Shown here piece by piece: positions 42,812 to 51,080 of a stretch of 64,000 nucleotides of DNA (position 1 is the first letter of the stretch; every line of letters starts with the position of its first letter). The stretch comes from Spinactinospora alkalitolerans (GTDB lineage Bacteria; Actinomycetota; Actinomycetes; Streptosporangiales; Streptosporangiaceae). The stretch lies in contig NZ_JACCCC010000001.1 of assembly GCF_013408795.1 (NCBI RefSeq), positions 4,278,001 through 4,342,000 on the forward strand. Direction: 5' to 3'. The notes under the pieces were generated by a model, which saw only the letters and a list, made by a program, of their open reading frames with translations, was not told the origin of the DNA and did no database searches. The position numbers and the translations under genes were made by a program.

Positions 42812-43608
42812 GCGCCCTCCCCCTGACGGTAGGGCTGCACCTGGTTGTTCTGGCCGGAGGCGTTGGTGTCGCCGCCCTCGATCTGCGGGGCGGATCCACC
42901 GCCGCTGCCCTGGCCGATCTCCTGCTTCATCCGCTCCAGCTCCAGCTCGACGCCGCTGGAGCTGGCCATGCGGTCGAGCTCGGCCTGGATGTCGTCCTTC
43001 TGCGTGCCGGTGACGTCGTCGAGGGCGCCGGAGGCCAGCAGCTCGTCCACCGCGCCGGCCCGGGCCTGCATCTCGGCCGTCTTGTCCTCGGCCCTCTGGA
43101 CGGCCATGCCCACGTCGCCCATCTCCTCGGAGATGCCCGAGAACGCCTCGCTGATCTGGGTCTGGGCCTGGGCCGCGGTGTAGGTGGCCTTGATGGTCTC
43201 CTTGCGGGTGCGGAAGGAGTCGACCTTGGCCTGCAGGCGCTGCGCGGCCAGCGTCAGCTTCTGCTCCTCGCCCTGCAGCTGCTCGTGCTGCTGGCGGAGG
43301 CCGTCGATCTGGCTCTGCAGGCCGGACTTGCGGGTGAGGGCCTCGCGGGCGAGGTCCTCACGCCCCTGCGTGAGGGCCGCGCGGCTCTGGTTGTCCAGCT
43401 TGCCGCTCTGCTGCTCCAGCTGCTGGACCTGCAGCTCCACGCGCTTACGCGACGTGGCGACGTCGGCCACCCCGCGACGGACCTTCTGCAGCAGTTCCAG
43501 CTGCTTCTGGTACGAGTAGTCGAGGGTCTCACGCGGATCCTCGACGGAGTCCAGGGCCTTGGTGGCCTTGGACTTGAAGATCATGGAAAGTCGTTGAAAC
43601 ACGCTCAT
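42808..43608 (-). CDS. pspA: Phage shock protein A (PspA/IM30)
   Basis: A 266-residue ESCRT-III-like membrane-repair protein. An amphipathic N-terminal helix (SVFQRLSMIFKSKATKALD) binds stressed membranes. A long helical hairpin and coiled coil follow (about 25-220, e.g. QLQVQQLEQQSGKLD and ELERMKQEIGQ), then a Gly/Asn-rich tail. It heads the pspA-pspAA unit. No PspF-type or ClgR-type regulator is adjacent. Confidence 0.94.
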   Translation of the reverse strand: MSVFQRLSMIFKSKATKALDSVEDPRETLDYSYQKQLELLQKVRRGVADVATSRKRVELQVQQLEQQSGKLDNQSRAALTQGREDLAREALTRKSGLQSQIDGLRQQHEQLQGEEQKLTLAAQRLQAKVDSFRTRKETIKATYTAAQAQTQISEAFSGISEEMGDVGMAVQRAEDKTAEMQARAGAVDELLASGALDDVTGTQKDDIQAELDRMASSSGVELELERMKQEIGQGSGGGSAPQIEGGDTNASGQNNQVQPYRQGEGA

Positions 43609-43723
43609 CGGCGTGGCCGTCCCCTTCTCGGTCCGTATCGGCTGTTCCCAACGGGCGCTTTATCCAACCCTACGCGCTATGGCAAGGGGTCGCCATGAAG
43701 CTCGAACCGGTTACTCTGAAGGA

Positions 43724-44353
43724 GTGTTCCGACGTCGCTCCGCTCCCGCATCCGAAGAGCAGGCCATGACCAGCTCTGTCAGTTCTGAGGCTACTGAGAC
43801 CGCCCAACGCAAGGGGCATACCCCCAAAAAGGGGGCTCCTACCCCGAAACGCAACGAGGCCGCCAAGGATCTTCGGCGGCCCCTCAAGGCGCCGCAGAAC
43901 CGGAAGGAAGCCTATAAGCAATACCGGCAGCGGCAGCGCCGCCAGTTGCAGCGCGAGCGCGAGGGCTACGCCAAGGGCGACGAGCGCTACTTCCGCCCGC
44001 AGGACCGAGGCCCGGTGCGGGCCATGGCGCGCGACTACGTCGACTCCCGCCGCAGCGCCAGCGAGTTCTTCCTGTACTTCTCGCTGGCGATCATCGTGGT
44101 GCTGTTCCTGCCGATGCCCGAGGTGCAGATGGCCGTCACCACCTTCGTGTGGCCGCTGATGATCGTCACCATCGTGGTCGAGGGCTTCTTCACCGCCCGC
44201 AAGGTCAAGAGGCTGGGCCAGGAGCACTTCCCGGACGAGTCCGTGCGCGGCGCCGGCATGTACGCGGCAATGCGCCAGTTGCAGATCCGCAAGCTGCGCC
44301 TGCCCAAGCCGCGGGTCAAGCCGGGCGACGCGATCGCGCTGCCCCGCCGCTAG
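43724..44353 (+). CDS. DUF3043 membrane protein
   Basis: A 209-residue protein conserved in actinobacteria (Rv2206 position). A highly basic N-terminal half (about 25-100: PKKGAPTPKRNEAAKDLRRPLKAP and RQRQRRQLQRE) precedes two transmembrane helices (about 118-138 and 142-162) and a basic C-terminal tail. It has no known function; the basic arms may contact nucleic acid or anionic lipid. A TACTCT -10 box ends 6 nt before GTG 43724, and the VFRRRS start matches the family. ATG 43766 would lose the conserved start. Confidence 0.85.
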   Translation: MFRRRSAPASEEQAMTSSVSSEATETAQRKGHTPKKGAPTPKRNEAAKDLRRPLKAPQNRKEAYKQYRQRQRRQLQREREGYAKGDERYFRPQDRGPVRAMARDYVDSRRSASEFFLYFSLAIIVVLFLPMPEVQMAVTTFVWPLMIVTIVVEGFFTARKVKRLGQEHFPDESVRGAGMYAAMRQLQIRKLRLPKPRVKPGDAIALPRR

Positions 44354-44405
44354 ACCGCCGCCCCTGCCGCCGGAGCGCGGCCGGTCGGCGCACTAGGCTC
44401 GGAAC

Positions 44406-45410
44406 ATGGAATTCCGTCATCTTGGCAGCAGTGGTCTCGTCGTCAGCGAGATCTCCTACGGCAATTGGATCACCCACGGCTCCCAGGTCGAGGAGGACGC
44501 GGCGGTCGCGTGCGTGCGCGCGGCGCTGGACGAGGGCGTCACCACGTTCGACACCGCCGACGTCTACGCCCAGGGCCGGGCGGAGGAGGTGCTGGGGCGG
44601 GCGCTGAAGGGCGAGCGCCGCGACGGCCTGGAGGTCTTCTCCAAGGTCTTCTGGCCGATGGGGCGGAGCAGGAACGACCGCGGGCTGTCCCGCAAGCACA
44701 TCGTGCGCGGGGTGGAGGCCTCCCTGCGCCGGCTGGGCACCGACTACCTCGACCTGTACCAGGCGCACCGCTTCGACTACAGCACGCCGCTGGAGGAGAC
44801 GCTGCGCGCCTTCGACGACCTGGTCCGCCAGGGCAAGGTGCTCTACATCGGCGTCTCGGAGTGGCGGGCCGAGGAGATCGAGCGCGCGCTCAAGCTCGCC
44901 GACGAGATGGGCCTGGACCGGATCGTCTCCAACCAGCCGCAGTACAACATGCTGTGGCGGGTCATCGAGTCCGAGGTCGTGCCGGTGTGCGAGCGCGAGG
45001 GCCTCGGCCAGGTCGTCTGGTCCCCGATCGCCCAGGGCGTGCTGACCGGCAAGTACAAGCCCGGCCAGGCTCCGCCGGCCGGCTCCCGCGCCACCGACGA
45101 GAAGAGCGGCGCCGGCTTCATCCAGCGCTTCCTCGACAACGAGGAGCTGCTCCAGCGGGTCCAGGGCCTGGCCCCGCTCGCCGAGGAGGCCGGGTTGAAC
45201 CTCGCCCAACTGGCGATCGCGTGGGTGCTGCAGAACCCGAACGTGTCCTCGGCCATCATCGGGGCCTCGCGCCCGGAGCAGGTCCGCGACAACGTCAAGG
45301 CCGCGGGCGTCAAGCTCGACGCCGACCTGCTGCGCCGCGTCGACGAGGTCCTCGGCGACTCCGTCCAGCGCGACCCCGCCCTGACGGTCAGCCCGAAGGA
45401 GCGGCCGTAG
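44406..45410 (+). CDS. Aldo/keto reductase (Kv-beta/YghZ type)
   Basis: A 334-residue NADPH-dependent oxidoreductase with a (beta/alpha)8 barrel. The catalytic tetrad is visible: Asp and Tyr in FDTADVYAQG near 49-58, Lys in VFSKVFWP near 78 and His in LYQAHRFD near 119. The C-terminal cofactor-binding loop IIGASRPEQVRDNV near 285 is typical. The substrate is unknown; such enzymes reduce aldehydes or methylglyoxal, and relatives bind potassium channels. A TAGGCT box ends 6 nt before the ATG, so the mRNA is probably leaderless. Confidence 0.92.
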   Translation: MEFRHLGSSGLVVSEISYGNWITHGSQVEEDAAVACVRAALDEGVTTFDTADVYAQGRAEEVLGRALKGERRDGLEVFSKVFWPMGRSRNDRGLSRKHIVRGVEASLRRLGTDYLDLYQAHRFDYSTPLEETLRAFDDLVRQGKVLYIGVSEWRAEEIERALKLADEMGLDRIVSNQPQYNMLWRVIESEVVPVCEREGLGQVVWSPIAQGVLTGKYKPGQAPPAGSRATDEKSGAGFIQRFLDNEELLQRVQGLAPLAEEAGLNLAQLAIAWVLQNPNVSSAIIGASRPEQVRDNVKAAGVKLDADLLRRVDEVLGDSVQRDPALTVSPKERP

Positions 45411-45429
45411 CGCCTCCGCGGACGTGACG

Positions 45430-45462
45430 AGGGGGTGCCGCCCCGCGCGGGCCGCACCCCCT
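45430..45462. terminator. Bidirectional terminator after aldo/keto reductase
   Basis: AGGGGGTGC (45430-45438) pairs with GCACCCCCT (45454-45462), with a GC-rich inner hairpin, and TTCG follows on the plus strand. It serves the plus-strand reductase and the minus-strand small gene. Confidence 0.75.
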
Positions 45463-45482
45463 TTCGCGCGCCCCGGGCCGGG

Positions 45483-45689
45483 TCAGTCCGGGTCGGCCAG
45501 GCTCATGGAGTACACCGCGTGGTCCTCCTCCAGCAGCGTCACCCGCTCCGCACCGGCCTCGCGGAGCTCCTGCCAGGTCTCCCCCAGCCAGCTCTCGGCG
45601 TCGCCCCGGGAGGGGAACAGCTCCCCCGGCAGCGACTCGTCCTGCAGGACCGTTCCCTCGGCCGTCTCGTACCGCCAGCTCCACGCCAT
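45483..45689 (-). CDS. Small conserved hypothetical protein
   Basis: A 68-residue acidic protein. It contains WRYETAEGTVLQDESLPGEL, then SRGDAESWLGETWQELREAGAERVTLLEEDHAVYSMSL: a beta hairpin, one helix and a terminal strand pair, with two Trp residues. It resembles short actinobacterial proteins of unknown function. GGAGGTAATCG precedes the ATG at 45689. It is divergent from cobU with 78 bp between the starts. Codon use matches the neighbours, which supports it being real. Confidence 0.75.
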   Translation of the reverse strand: MAWSWRYETAEGTVLQDESLPGELFPSRGDAESWLGETWQELREAGAERVTLLEEDHAVYSMSLADPD

Positions 45690-45767
45690 CGATTACCTCC
45701 GTCACAGCCCGGCTCGGTCGGGTCGAGCCTACGGCAGGGGGTCCGGGGATGCTGTTAACTGGCGGGC

Positions 45768-46844
45768 GTGCGTATCCGACTCTCGGGGACGGCGGGTCCC
45801 GCCGGCTGGCCGGCCCCCAACTGCCGCTGCGCCTCGTGCAACCTCGCGGCGCGGAACCGGCGGCTGCCGGTCCGGGTGACCGTCGACGATGCGTTCGCGC
45901 TGCCCGTGCCGGGCGGCGGGGCGCCGCCGCGGACGCCCGCGGGCTACCGCCTCACCGACACCCCCTACGGCATCCGCCTGGAGGCCCCGGACGGCGGGCG
46001 GCTGCTGCACGCATCGCCCGGCGCCTCCGCCGATCCGCCGGTGGACCCCGGCGCGGACTCCCCCGTCCCGCACCAGCGGGTCGACCTCGCCATCGTCGAC
46101 GTCGTCGAGTCCCCCGGTGCGATCGGCGCGCTGCGGCGGGCCGGGGTCGTGGGCGCCACCACGGCCGTCGTCGCGGTGGGCGGCGACCACCGGGTGCACT
46201 CCCCCGACGAGTTCGCGCGCCGCGCCCGGCTGTGGGGCGCGCTCGCCCCCTCCGACGGCCAGGAGCTGGCGTGCCCGCCGTCGGCGTGGCCGCCGGAGCG
46301 GATCGTCGGGCCGCACCGCGTACTCGTCACCGGCGGCGCGCGCTCGGGCAAGTCCACCGAGGCCGAGCGGCGGCTGCTCGGCGACCCGGAGGTCACCTAC
46401 GTCGCGACCGGCCCCAAGCCCGAGGGCGACGAGTCGTGGGCCCGGCGCGTCGCCGCCCACCAGGGGCGGCGCCCGTGGTGGTGGCGGACCGAGGAGACCC
46501 TGGACGTGGCCTGCGTCCTGGGCCGGGCGCGGGGCGCGGTGCTGTTCGACTGCGTGGGGACCTGGCTGGCCGGCGTCATGGAGGACCGCGGGATGTGGCG
46601 CGACGATCCGCCGGCCGGCGCCGAGGAGGCCGTGTGGGCCGAGGCCGCCCGGCTGGTCGAGGCGTGGCGGACCTGCCCGGCGCGCATCGTGGCGGTGACC
46701 AACGAGGTCGGCTCCGGCGTGGTGCCGGGAACGGTGAGCGGCGGGCTGTTCCGCGACTGGCTGGGCCGGCTCAACCAGATGCTGTCGGCCGAGTCCGAGG
46801 AGGTCGTGCTGGCCACGGCCGGGCGCGTCCTGCAACTGCCGTGA
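45768..46844 (+). CDS. cobU: Adenosylcobinamide kinase / guanylyltransferase with degenerate N-terminal domain
   Basis: The C-terminal half (about 184-358) is CobU, which activates adenosylcobinamide to its GDP form for cobalamin assembly. Signatures are the P-loop VTGGARSGKST near 187, TYVATGPKPEGDESWARRVAAHQGRR and VTNEVGSGVVPG. The N-terminal half begins like a metallo-beta-lactamase fold (GTAGPAGWPAPNCRCASC) but is short and lacks the His-x-His-x-Asp metal motif, so it is a reduced version of the domain often fused to actinobacterial CobU. GTG 45768 is the start. cobS follows with a GTGA overlap. Confidence 0.88.
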   Translation: MRIRLSGTAGPAGWPAPNCRCASCNLAARNRRLPVRVTVDDAFALPVPGGGAPPRTPAGYRLTDTPYGIRLEAPDGGRLLHASPGASADPPVDPGADSPVPHQRVDLAIVDVVESPGAIGALRRAGVVGATTAVVAVGGDHRVHSPDEFARRARLWGALAPSDGQELACPPSAWPPERIVGPHRVLVTGGARSGKSTEAERRLLGDPEVTYVATGPKPEGDESWARRVAAHQGRRPWWWRTEETLDVACVLGRARGAVLFDCVGTWLAGVMEDRGMWRDDPPAGAEEAVWAEAARLVEAWRTCPARIVAVTNEVGSGVVPGTVSGGLFRDWLGRLNQMLSAESEEVVLATAGRVLQLP

Positions 46845-47605
46845 CCGTGCTCTCCGACGCCCTCGCCGGACTGCGCATGGCGCTGGGGACGCTGACGGTC
46901 CTGCCCGTGCGGGTGGAGCGCGTGGACCGCGCCGTGGCGGGATGGGCGATGGCGCTGGCGCCGCTGGCCGGACTGCTGCTGGGGCTGCTGGGCTGGCTGG
47001 TGTTCGCTGCCGCCGCCGCGTCGGGGCTGTCCGCGACACCGGCCGCGGCGCTGGCCGTGGGCGCCCTGGCGCTGCTCACCCGGGGCCTGCACCTGGACGG
47101 ACTGGCCGACCTCGCCGACGGCCTGGGCAGCGCCCGCCCCGCCGAGGGGGCGCTGGAGGTCATGAAACGCTCCGACATCGGCCCGTTCGGCGTGCTCACG
47201 CTGGTGCTGACGGTGCTGCTGCAGGTGCTGGCGCTGGCGCAGTCGGCCGGGCACGGGGCGGCGGCGGTGCTGGTCGGCCTGGTCGCCGCCGTGTCGGCCG
47301 GCCGGCTGGCCATCACCTGGGCCTGCGCTCGGGGCGTTCCCGCGGCCCGCCCGGAGGGGCTGGGCGCGCTCGTGGCCGGGACGGTGCCGCGCTGGGCCGC
47401 GGTCGCGGCCACAGCGACGGTGGTGCTGCCGGCCGGCTTCGCCGGCGCGGGCCACGCGATCGCGGTCCTGGCCGGCCTGGCGGCGGCGGGTGCGATGCTG
47501 TGGCACGCGACGCGCCGCCTGGGCGGGATCACCGGCGACGTCCTTGGCGCACTGGCCGAGACCGCCACGACGACGACCCTGCTGGTGGCGGCGGCGCTGC
47601 AGTGA
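46841..47605 (+). CDS. cobS: Adenosylcobinamide-GDP ribazoletransferase (cobalamin synthase)
   Basis: CobS joins adenosylcobinamide-GDP and alpha-ribazole in the membrane, the last assembly step of B12. The 254-residue protein has about seven hydrophobic segments. Motifs are LTVLPV near 20, the RGLHLDGLADLADGLGSARP block near 78 and KRSDIGPFGVL near 107, which carry the metal-binding acidic residues. It begins at GTG 46841 overlapping the cobU stop. No cobT gene lies next to it in this window. Confidence 0.92.
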   Translation: MTVLSDALAGLRMALGTLTVLPVRVERVDRAVAGWAMALAPLAGLLLGLLGWLVFAAAAASGLSATPAAALAVGALALLTRGLHLDGLADLADGLGSARPAEGALEVMKRSDIGPFGVLTLVLTVLLQVLALAQSAGHGAAAVLVGLVAAVSAGRLAITWACARGVPAARPEGLGALVAGTVPRWAAVAATATVVLPAGFAGAGHAIAVLAGLAAAGAMLWHATRRLGGITGDVLGALAETATTTTLLVAAALQ

Positions 47606-48031
47606 CCGGTTGGCGCGCCCGATGTCCCCGGCCAACGGGGTGAACCTCAGCCCAAGGACGGAGCCCGCGGTGACCGGACGGTCCTCTCGCACGCCCTCCC
47701 TCCTGGGGCCGGCCTTCACGACCCCCTGGAGTCAAGGCCTCTTCCACCTCTCCTGGGGCGGGCCTTACCGCCCCTTGCGGCCGGGGAGGGAACCCTCGCG
47801 GACGGCGCCCCCTGTCGCCATCGTCACATTTCTTCACATAGGACCCGGAGGGCGGGGAGACCGGGGCAACGGATCTGGAGAAAACGTGTTCTTACCGGGT
47901 TGCGCACGTCCGCCGGTTCTCGGACCGGCCGCTGCGGCGCGGCGTCGAGCAGGCCCGGTCTCCGCCGGGTCTCTGCCGGTCTCTGAGAGTCGCGTGCCCG
48001 GTCGCACGCCACAAGGACTAGCATCGACAAC
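47606..48031. other. Intergenic region between cobS and pepA
   Basis: These 426 bp contain repeat D copy 2 (47690-47771) and, at the right end, TAGCAT (48019-48024) ending 7 nt before the pepA GTG, an apparent leaderless promoter. A short AT-richer patch near 47822-47840 has no evident role. Confidence 0.6.
47690..47771. repeat. Repeat family D, copy 2 (inverted relative to copy 1)
   Basis: In reverse complement it reads CGCCCCAGGAGAGG, then CCAGGGGGTCGTGAAGGCC, then CCCCAGGAGGGAGGGCG. These are the same two unit types as at 30146-30335. It lies 85 bp after the cobS stop. Confidence 0.75.
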
Positions 48032-49528
48032 GTGAGCACGTCGCTGTCAGTCATTACGGAATCCCCCAGTTCGCTCGACGCCGACGCGGTAGTCGTCGGC
48101 TACCACTCCGGAGCCGATGGCCCGGAGCCCGCGTCGGGCGCTCACGACGTCGACGCCGCCTTCGCCGGCGGCCTCGGCCGGACCCTGGCGCTCCTGGGCG
48201 CGGGCGGAGCCCCCGAGGAGGTGCGCGTCGTCCCCACGCTGGGCGCCCTCAAGGCCCCGGTGGTGGTCGCGGTCGGCTTGGACGACGCGCCGAGCGACGG
48301 CGGTGAGATCGATCCCGACCTGCTGTCCCGCGCTGCGGGCGCCGCGCTGCGCGCCTGCGAGGGCAAGGCCCGCGTCGCGCTGGCGCTGCCGGCCGGCTCC
48401 GCCGGGCAGGCCGGGGCCGCAGCCATCGGCGCGCTGCTGGGCGCCTACTCCTTCGACCGCTACCGCACCGGCGGGGAGGAGCCGCAGCGGACCGAGTCGC
48501 TGCTGCTGGTCTCCTCCGCCGACGGCGCGGCCGAAGCGGCCGCGCGCGCCGAGGTCCTCGCCGGATCGGTCAACCTCGCCCGCGACCTCGTCAACACCTC
48601 CCCCGCCGACCTGAACCCCGAGGACCTCGCCGGCGTCGCCGAGCAGGTCGCCCGCGACACCGGCCTGGAGATCGAGACGCTGGACGAGCACGCCCTCGGC
48701 GACGGCGGCTACGGCGGCATCGTCGGCGTCGGCCAGGGCTCGGAGAACCCGCCGCGCCTGGTCCGCCTCGCCTACTCCCACCCCGAGGCCGAGACGACCA
48801 TCGCGTTCGTCGGCAAGGGCATCACCTTCGACTCCGGCGGCCTGTCCCTGAAGCCGGCCGGGTCCATGGACTGGATGAAGTCCGACATGGGCGGCGCGGC
48901 CGCGGTCCTGGGCGCCATGCGCGCCATCGCCGGACTCAAGCCCGTGGTCAACGTGGTCGGCTACCTCCCCATCGCCGAGAACATGCCCAGCGGCACGGCC
49001 CAACGCCCCTCCGACGTCCTCACCATCTACGGCGGGAAGACGGTCGAGGTGCTCAACACCGATGCCGAGGGCCGCCTGGTGATGGCCGACGCCATCGTCC
49101 GCGCCCACGAGGACGGGCCCGACCTCATCGTCGACGTCGCCACGCTCACCGGCGCCCAGCTCGTCGCGCTGGGCACCCGGGTGTTCGCCGTGATGGCCAA
49201 CGACGACGAAGTCCGCGAGAACGTGGTCGCCGCGGCCGGGCTGGCCGGCGAGGCCGCCTGGCCGATGCCGCTGCCCGAGGAGCTGCGCAAGGGGCTGGAC
49301 TCCTCCGTCGCCGACATCGCCAACGTCGCCGGGGAGCGCTGGGGCGGCATGCTCAGCGCCGGGGTGTTCCTCAAGGAGTTCGTGGCCGACGGGGTCCGGT
49401 GGGCCCACCTGGACATCGCCGGGCCGGCCTTCAACCAGGGCCAGCCGTACGGCTACACCCCCAAGGGCGGCACCGGTTCGGCGACGCGCACCCTGGTGCG
49501 CATCGCCGAGGCGAACGCCAAGAACTGA
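48032..49528 (+). CDS. pepA: Leucyl aminopeptidase (M17)
   Basis: A cytoplasmic di-zinc aminopeptidase that trims N-terminal residues from peptides. Of its 498 residues, the C-terminal catalytic half holds VGKGITFDSGGLSLKPAGSMDWMKSDMGGAAAVLG near 264-298 (metal Lys and Asp), and NTDAEGRLVMAD near 345, the M17 signature with the catalytic Arg. All ligands are intact. The N-terminal third is the usual macro-like domain. It corresponds to Rv2213 (pepB). Its start-adjacent -10 box predicts a leaderless mRNA. Confidence 0.94.
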   Translation: MSTSLSVITESPSSLDADAVVVGYHSGADGPEPASGAHDVDAAFAGGLGRTLALLGAGGAPEEVRVVPTLGALKAPVVVAVGLDDAPSDGGEIDPDLLSRAAGAALRACEGKARVALALPAGSAGQAGAAAIGALLGAYSFDRYRTGGEEPQRTESLLLVSSADGAAEAAARAEVLAGSVNLARDLVNTSPADLNPEDLAGVAEQVARDTGLEIETLDEHALGDGGYGGIVGVGQGSENPPRLVRLAYSHPEAETTIAFVGKGITFDSGGLSLKPAGSMDWMKSDMGGAAAVLGAMRAIAGLKPVVNVVGYLPIAENMPSGTAQRPSDVLTIYGGKTVEVLNTDAEGRLVMADAIVRAHEDGPDLIVDVATLTGAQLVALGTRVFAVMANDDEVRENVVAAAGLAGEAAWPMPLPEELRKGLDSSVADIANVAGERWGGMLSAGVFLKEFVADGVRWAHLDIAGPAFNQGQPYGYTPKGGTGSATRTLVRIAEANAKN

Positions 49529-49625
49529 ATAGGAACGGCGGCCGGGCGCACACGTCGCTCCCGGCCGCGCGGACCGTCTGACCAAGACGAACACGGCTAA
49601 TTCCGAACCAAGGAGTGTCCTTCCC

Positions 49626-51005
49626 GTGAGTGAGAGCGGCGGCACCTTCGACCTCGTCGTCCTGGGCGGCGGCAGCGGCGGCTACGCGGCCGCGCTGCGC
49701 GCCTCCGAACTCGACATGAGCGTCGTTCTGATCGAGAAAGGCAAGCTCGGCGGCACCTGCCTGCACAACGGCTGCATCCCCACCAAGGCCCTGCTGCACT
49801 CCGCCGAGGTCGCCGACAGCGCCCGGGACAGCGAGACCTTCGGAGTCAAGGCGAGCTTCGACGGGATCGACATGGAGGCGGTCCACAAGTACAAGGACAA
49901 GGTGGTCGGAGGCCTGTACCGCGGGCTCACCGGGCTGGTCAAGAGCCGCGGCATCACCGTCGTCGAGGGCGAGGGCAGGCTCACCGGCGAGAACCAGGTG
50001 ACCGTCGGCGGCACCGTCTACGAGGGCCGCAACATCCTGCTGGCCACCGGCTCCAAGCCGAAGACGCTGCCGGGCCTGGAGCTGGACGGCGAGAAGATCA
50101 TCTCCAGCGACGACGCGCTCAAGCTGGACCGGGTGCCCGAGTCCGTCATCGTGCTCGGCGGCGGCGTCATCGGCGTGGAGTTCGCCAGCGTGTGGCGCTC
50201 CTACGGCGCCGAGGTCGCCATCGTGGAGGCGCTGCCCCACCTCGTCCCGGTCGAGGAGGAGTCCAGCTCCAAGCTGCTGGAGCGCGCGTTCCGCAAGCGC
50301 GGCATCAAGTACGAGCTGGGCACCCCGTTCGAGAGCGTCAAGACCACCGACTCCGGCGTCACGCTCACGCTGCAGAACGGCAAGTCCCTGGACGCCGAGC
50401 TGCTGCTGGTGGCCGTCGGCCGCGGCCCGGTCTCGGAGGGCCTGGGCTACGAGGAGGCCGGCGTCCAGATGGAGCGCGGCTTCGTCAAGGTCGACGAGAA
50501 CCTGCACACCGGCGTCGGCAACATCTACGCCGTGGGCGACCTCATCCCGACCCTGCAACTGGCGCACGTCGGTTTCGCCGAGGGCATCTTCGTGGCCGAG
50601 CAGATCGCCGGACTCAACCCGGTCGGCGTCGACTACGACGGCGTCCCCAGGGTCACCTACTGCGAGCCCGAGGTCGCCTCCGTGGGCATCACCTCCGAGG
50701 TCGCCAAGGAGCGCGGCTACGACGTCGTGGAGATGAACTACAACCTCGGCGGCAACGGCAAGAGCCAGATCCTGCAGACGCAGGGCGCGGTGAAGGTCAT
50801 CGCCGAGAAGGACGGCCCGGTGCTCGGCGTGCACATGGTGGGCAGCCGCGTCGGCGAGCTCGTCGCCGAGGGGCAGCTCATCTACAACTGGGAGGCGCTG
50901 CCCTCGGAGGTCGCGCAGCTCATCCACCCGCACCCGACCCAGTCGGAGGCGCTGGGCGAGGCGCACCTCGCCCTCGCCGGCAAGCCGCTGCACGTCCACG
51001 ACTGA
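49626..51005 (+). CDS. lpdA: Dihydrolipoyl dehydrogenase (E3)
   Basis: It reoxidises the lipoamide of 2-oxoacid dehydrogenases and transfers electrons to NAD. The 459 residues have the FAD motif VVLGGGSGGYAAA near 11, redox disulfide C45/C50 in GGTCLHNGCIPTK, NAD motif VIVLGGGVIGVEFASVW near 175, and the C-terminal active base region HPHPTQSEA near 434. GTG 49626 is the start. It stands 75 bp before the E2 gene, so E3 and E2 are probably co-transcribed. Confidence 0.95.
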   Translation: MSESGGTFDLVVLGGGSGGYAAALRASELDMSVVLIEKGKLGGTCLHNGCIPTKALLHSAEVADSARDSETFGVKASFDGIDMEAVHKYKDKVVGGLYRGLTGLVKSRGITVVEGEGRLTGENQVTVGGTVYEGRNILLATGSKPKTLPGLELDGEKIISSDDALKLDRVPESVIVLGGGVIGVEFASVWRSYGAEVAIVEALPHLVPVEEESSSKLLERAFRKRGIKYELGTPFESVKTTDSGVTLTLQNGKSLDAELLLVAVGRGPVSEGLGYEEAGVQMERGFVKVDENLHTGVGNIYAVGDLIPTLQLAHVGFAEGIFVAEQIAGLNPVGVDYDGVPRVTYCEPEVASVGITSEVAKERGYDVVEMNYNLGGNGKSQILQTQGAVKVIAEKDGPVLGVHMVGSRVGELVAEGQLIYNWEALPSEVAQLIHPHPTQSEALGEAHLALAGKPLHVHD

Positions 51006-51080
51006 TGCGGGCGGCGCGGGCGGGCCGGTCCCGCCCGCGCCGCCTGCTCCGCGTTCCGCCAGTTCAGCTAAGAGGACCCC

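Noticed and set aside
45690-45767. Cobalamin riboswitch before cobU
   Set aside because: Only 78 bp separate the divergent starts and no B12-box-like sequence is seen.
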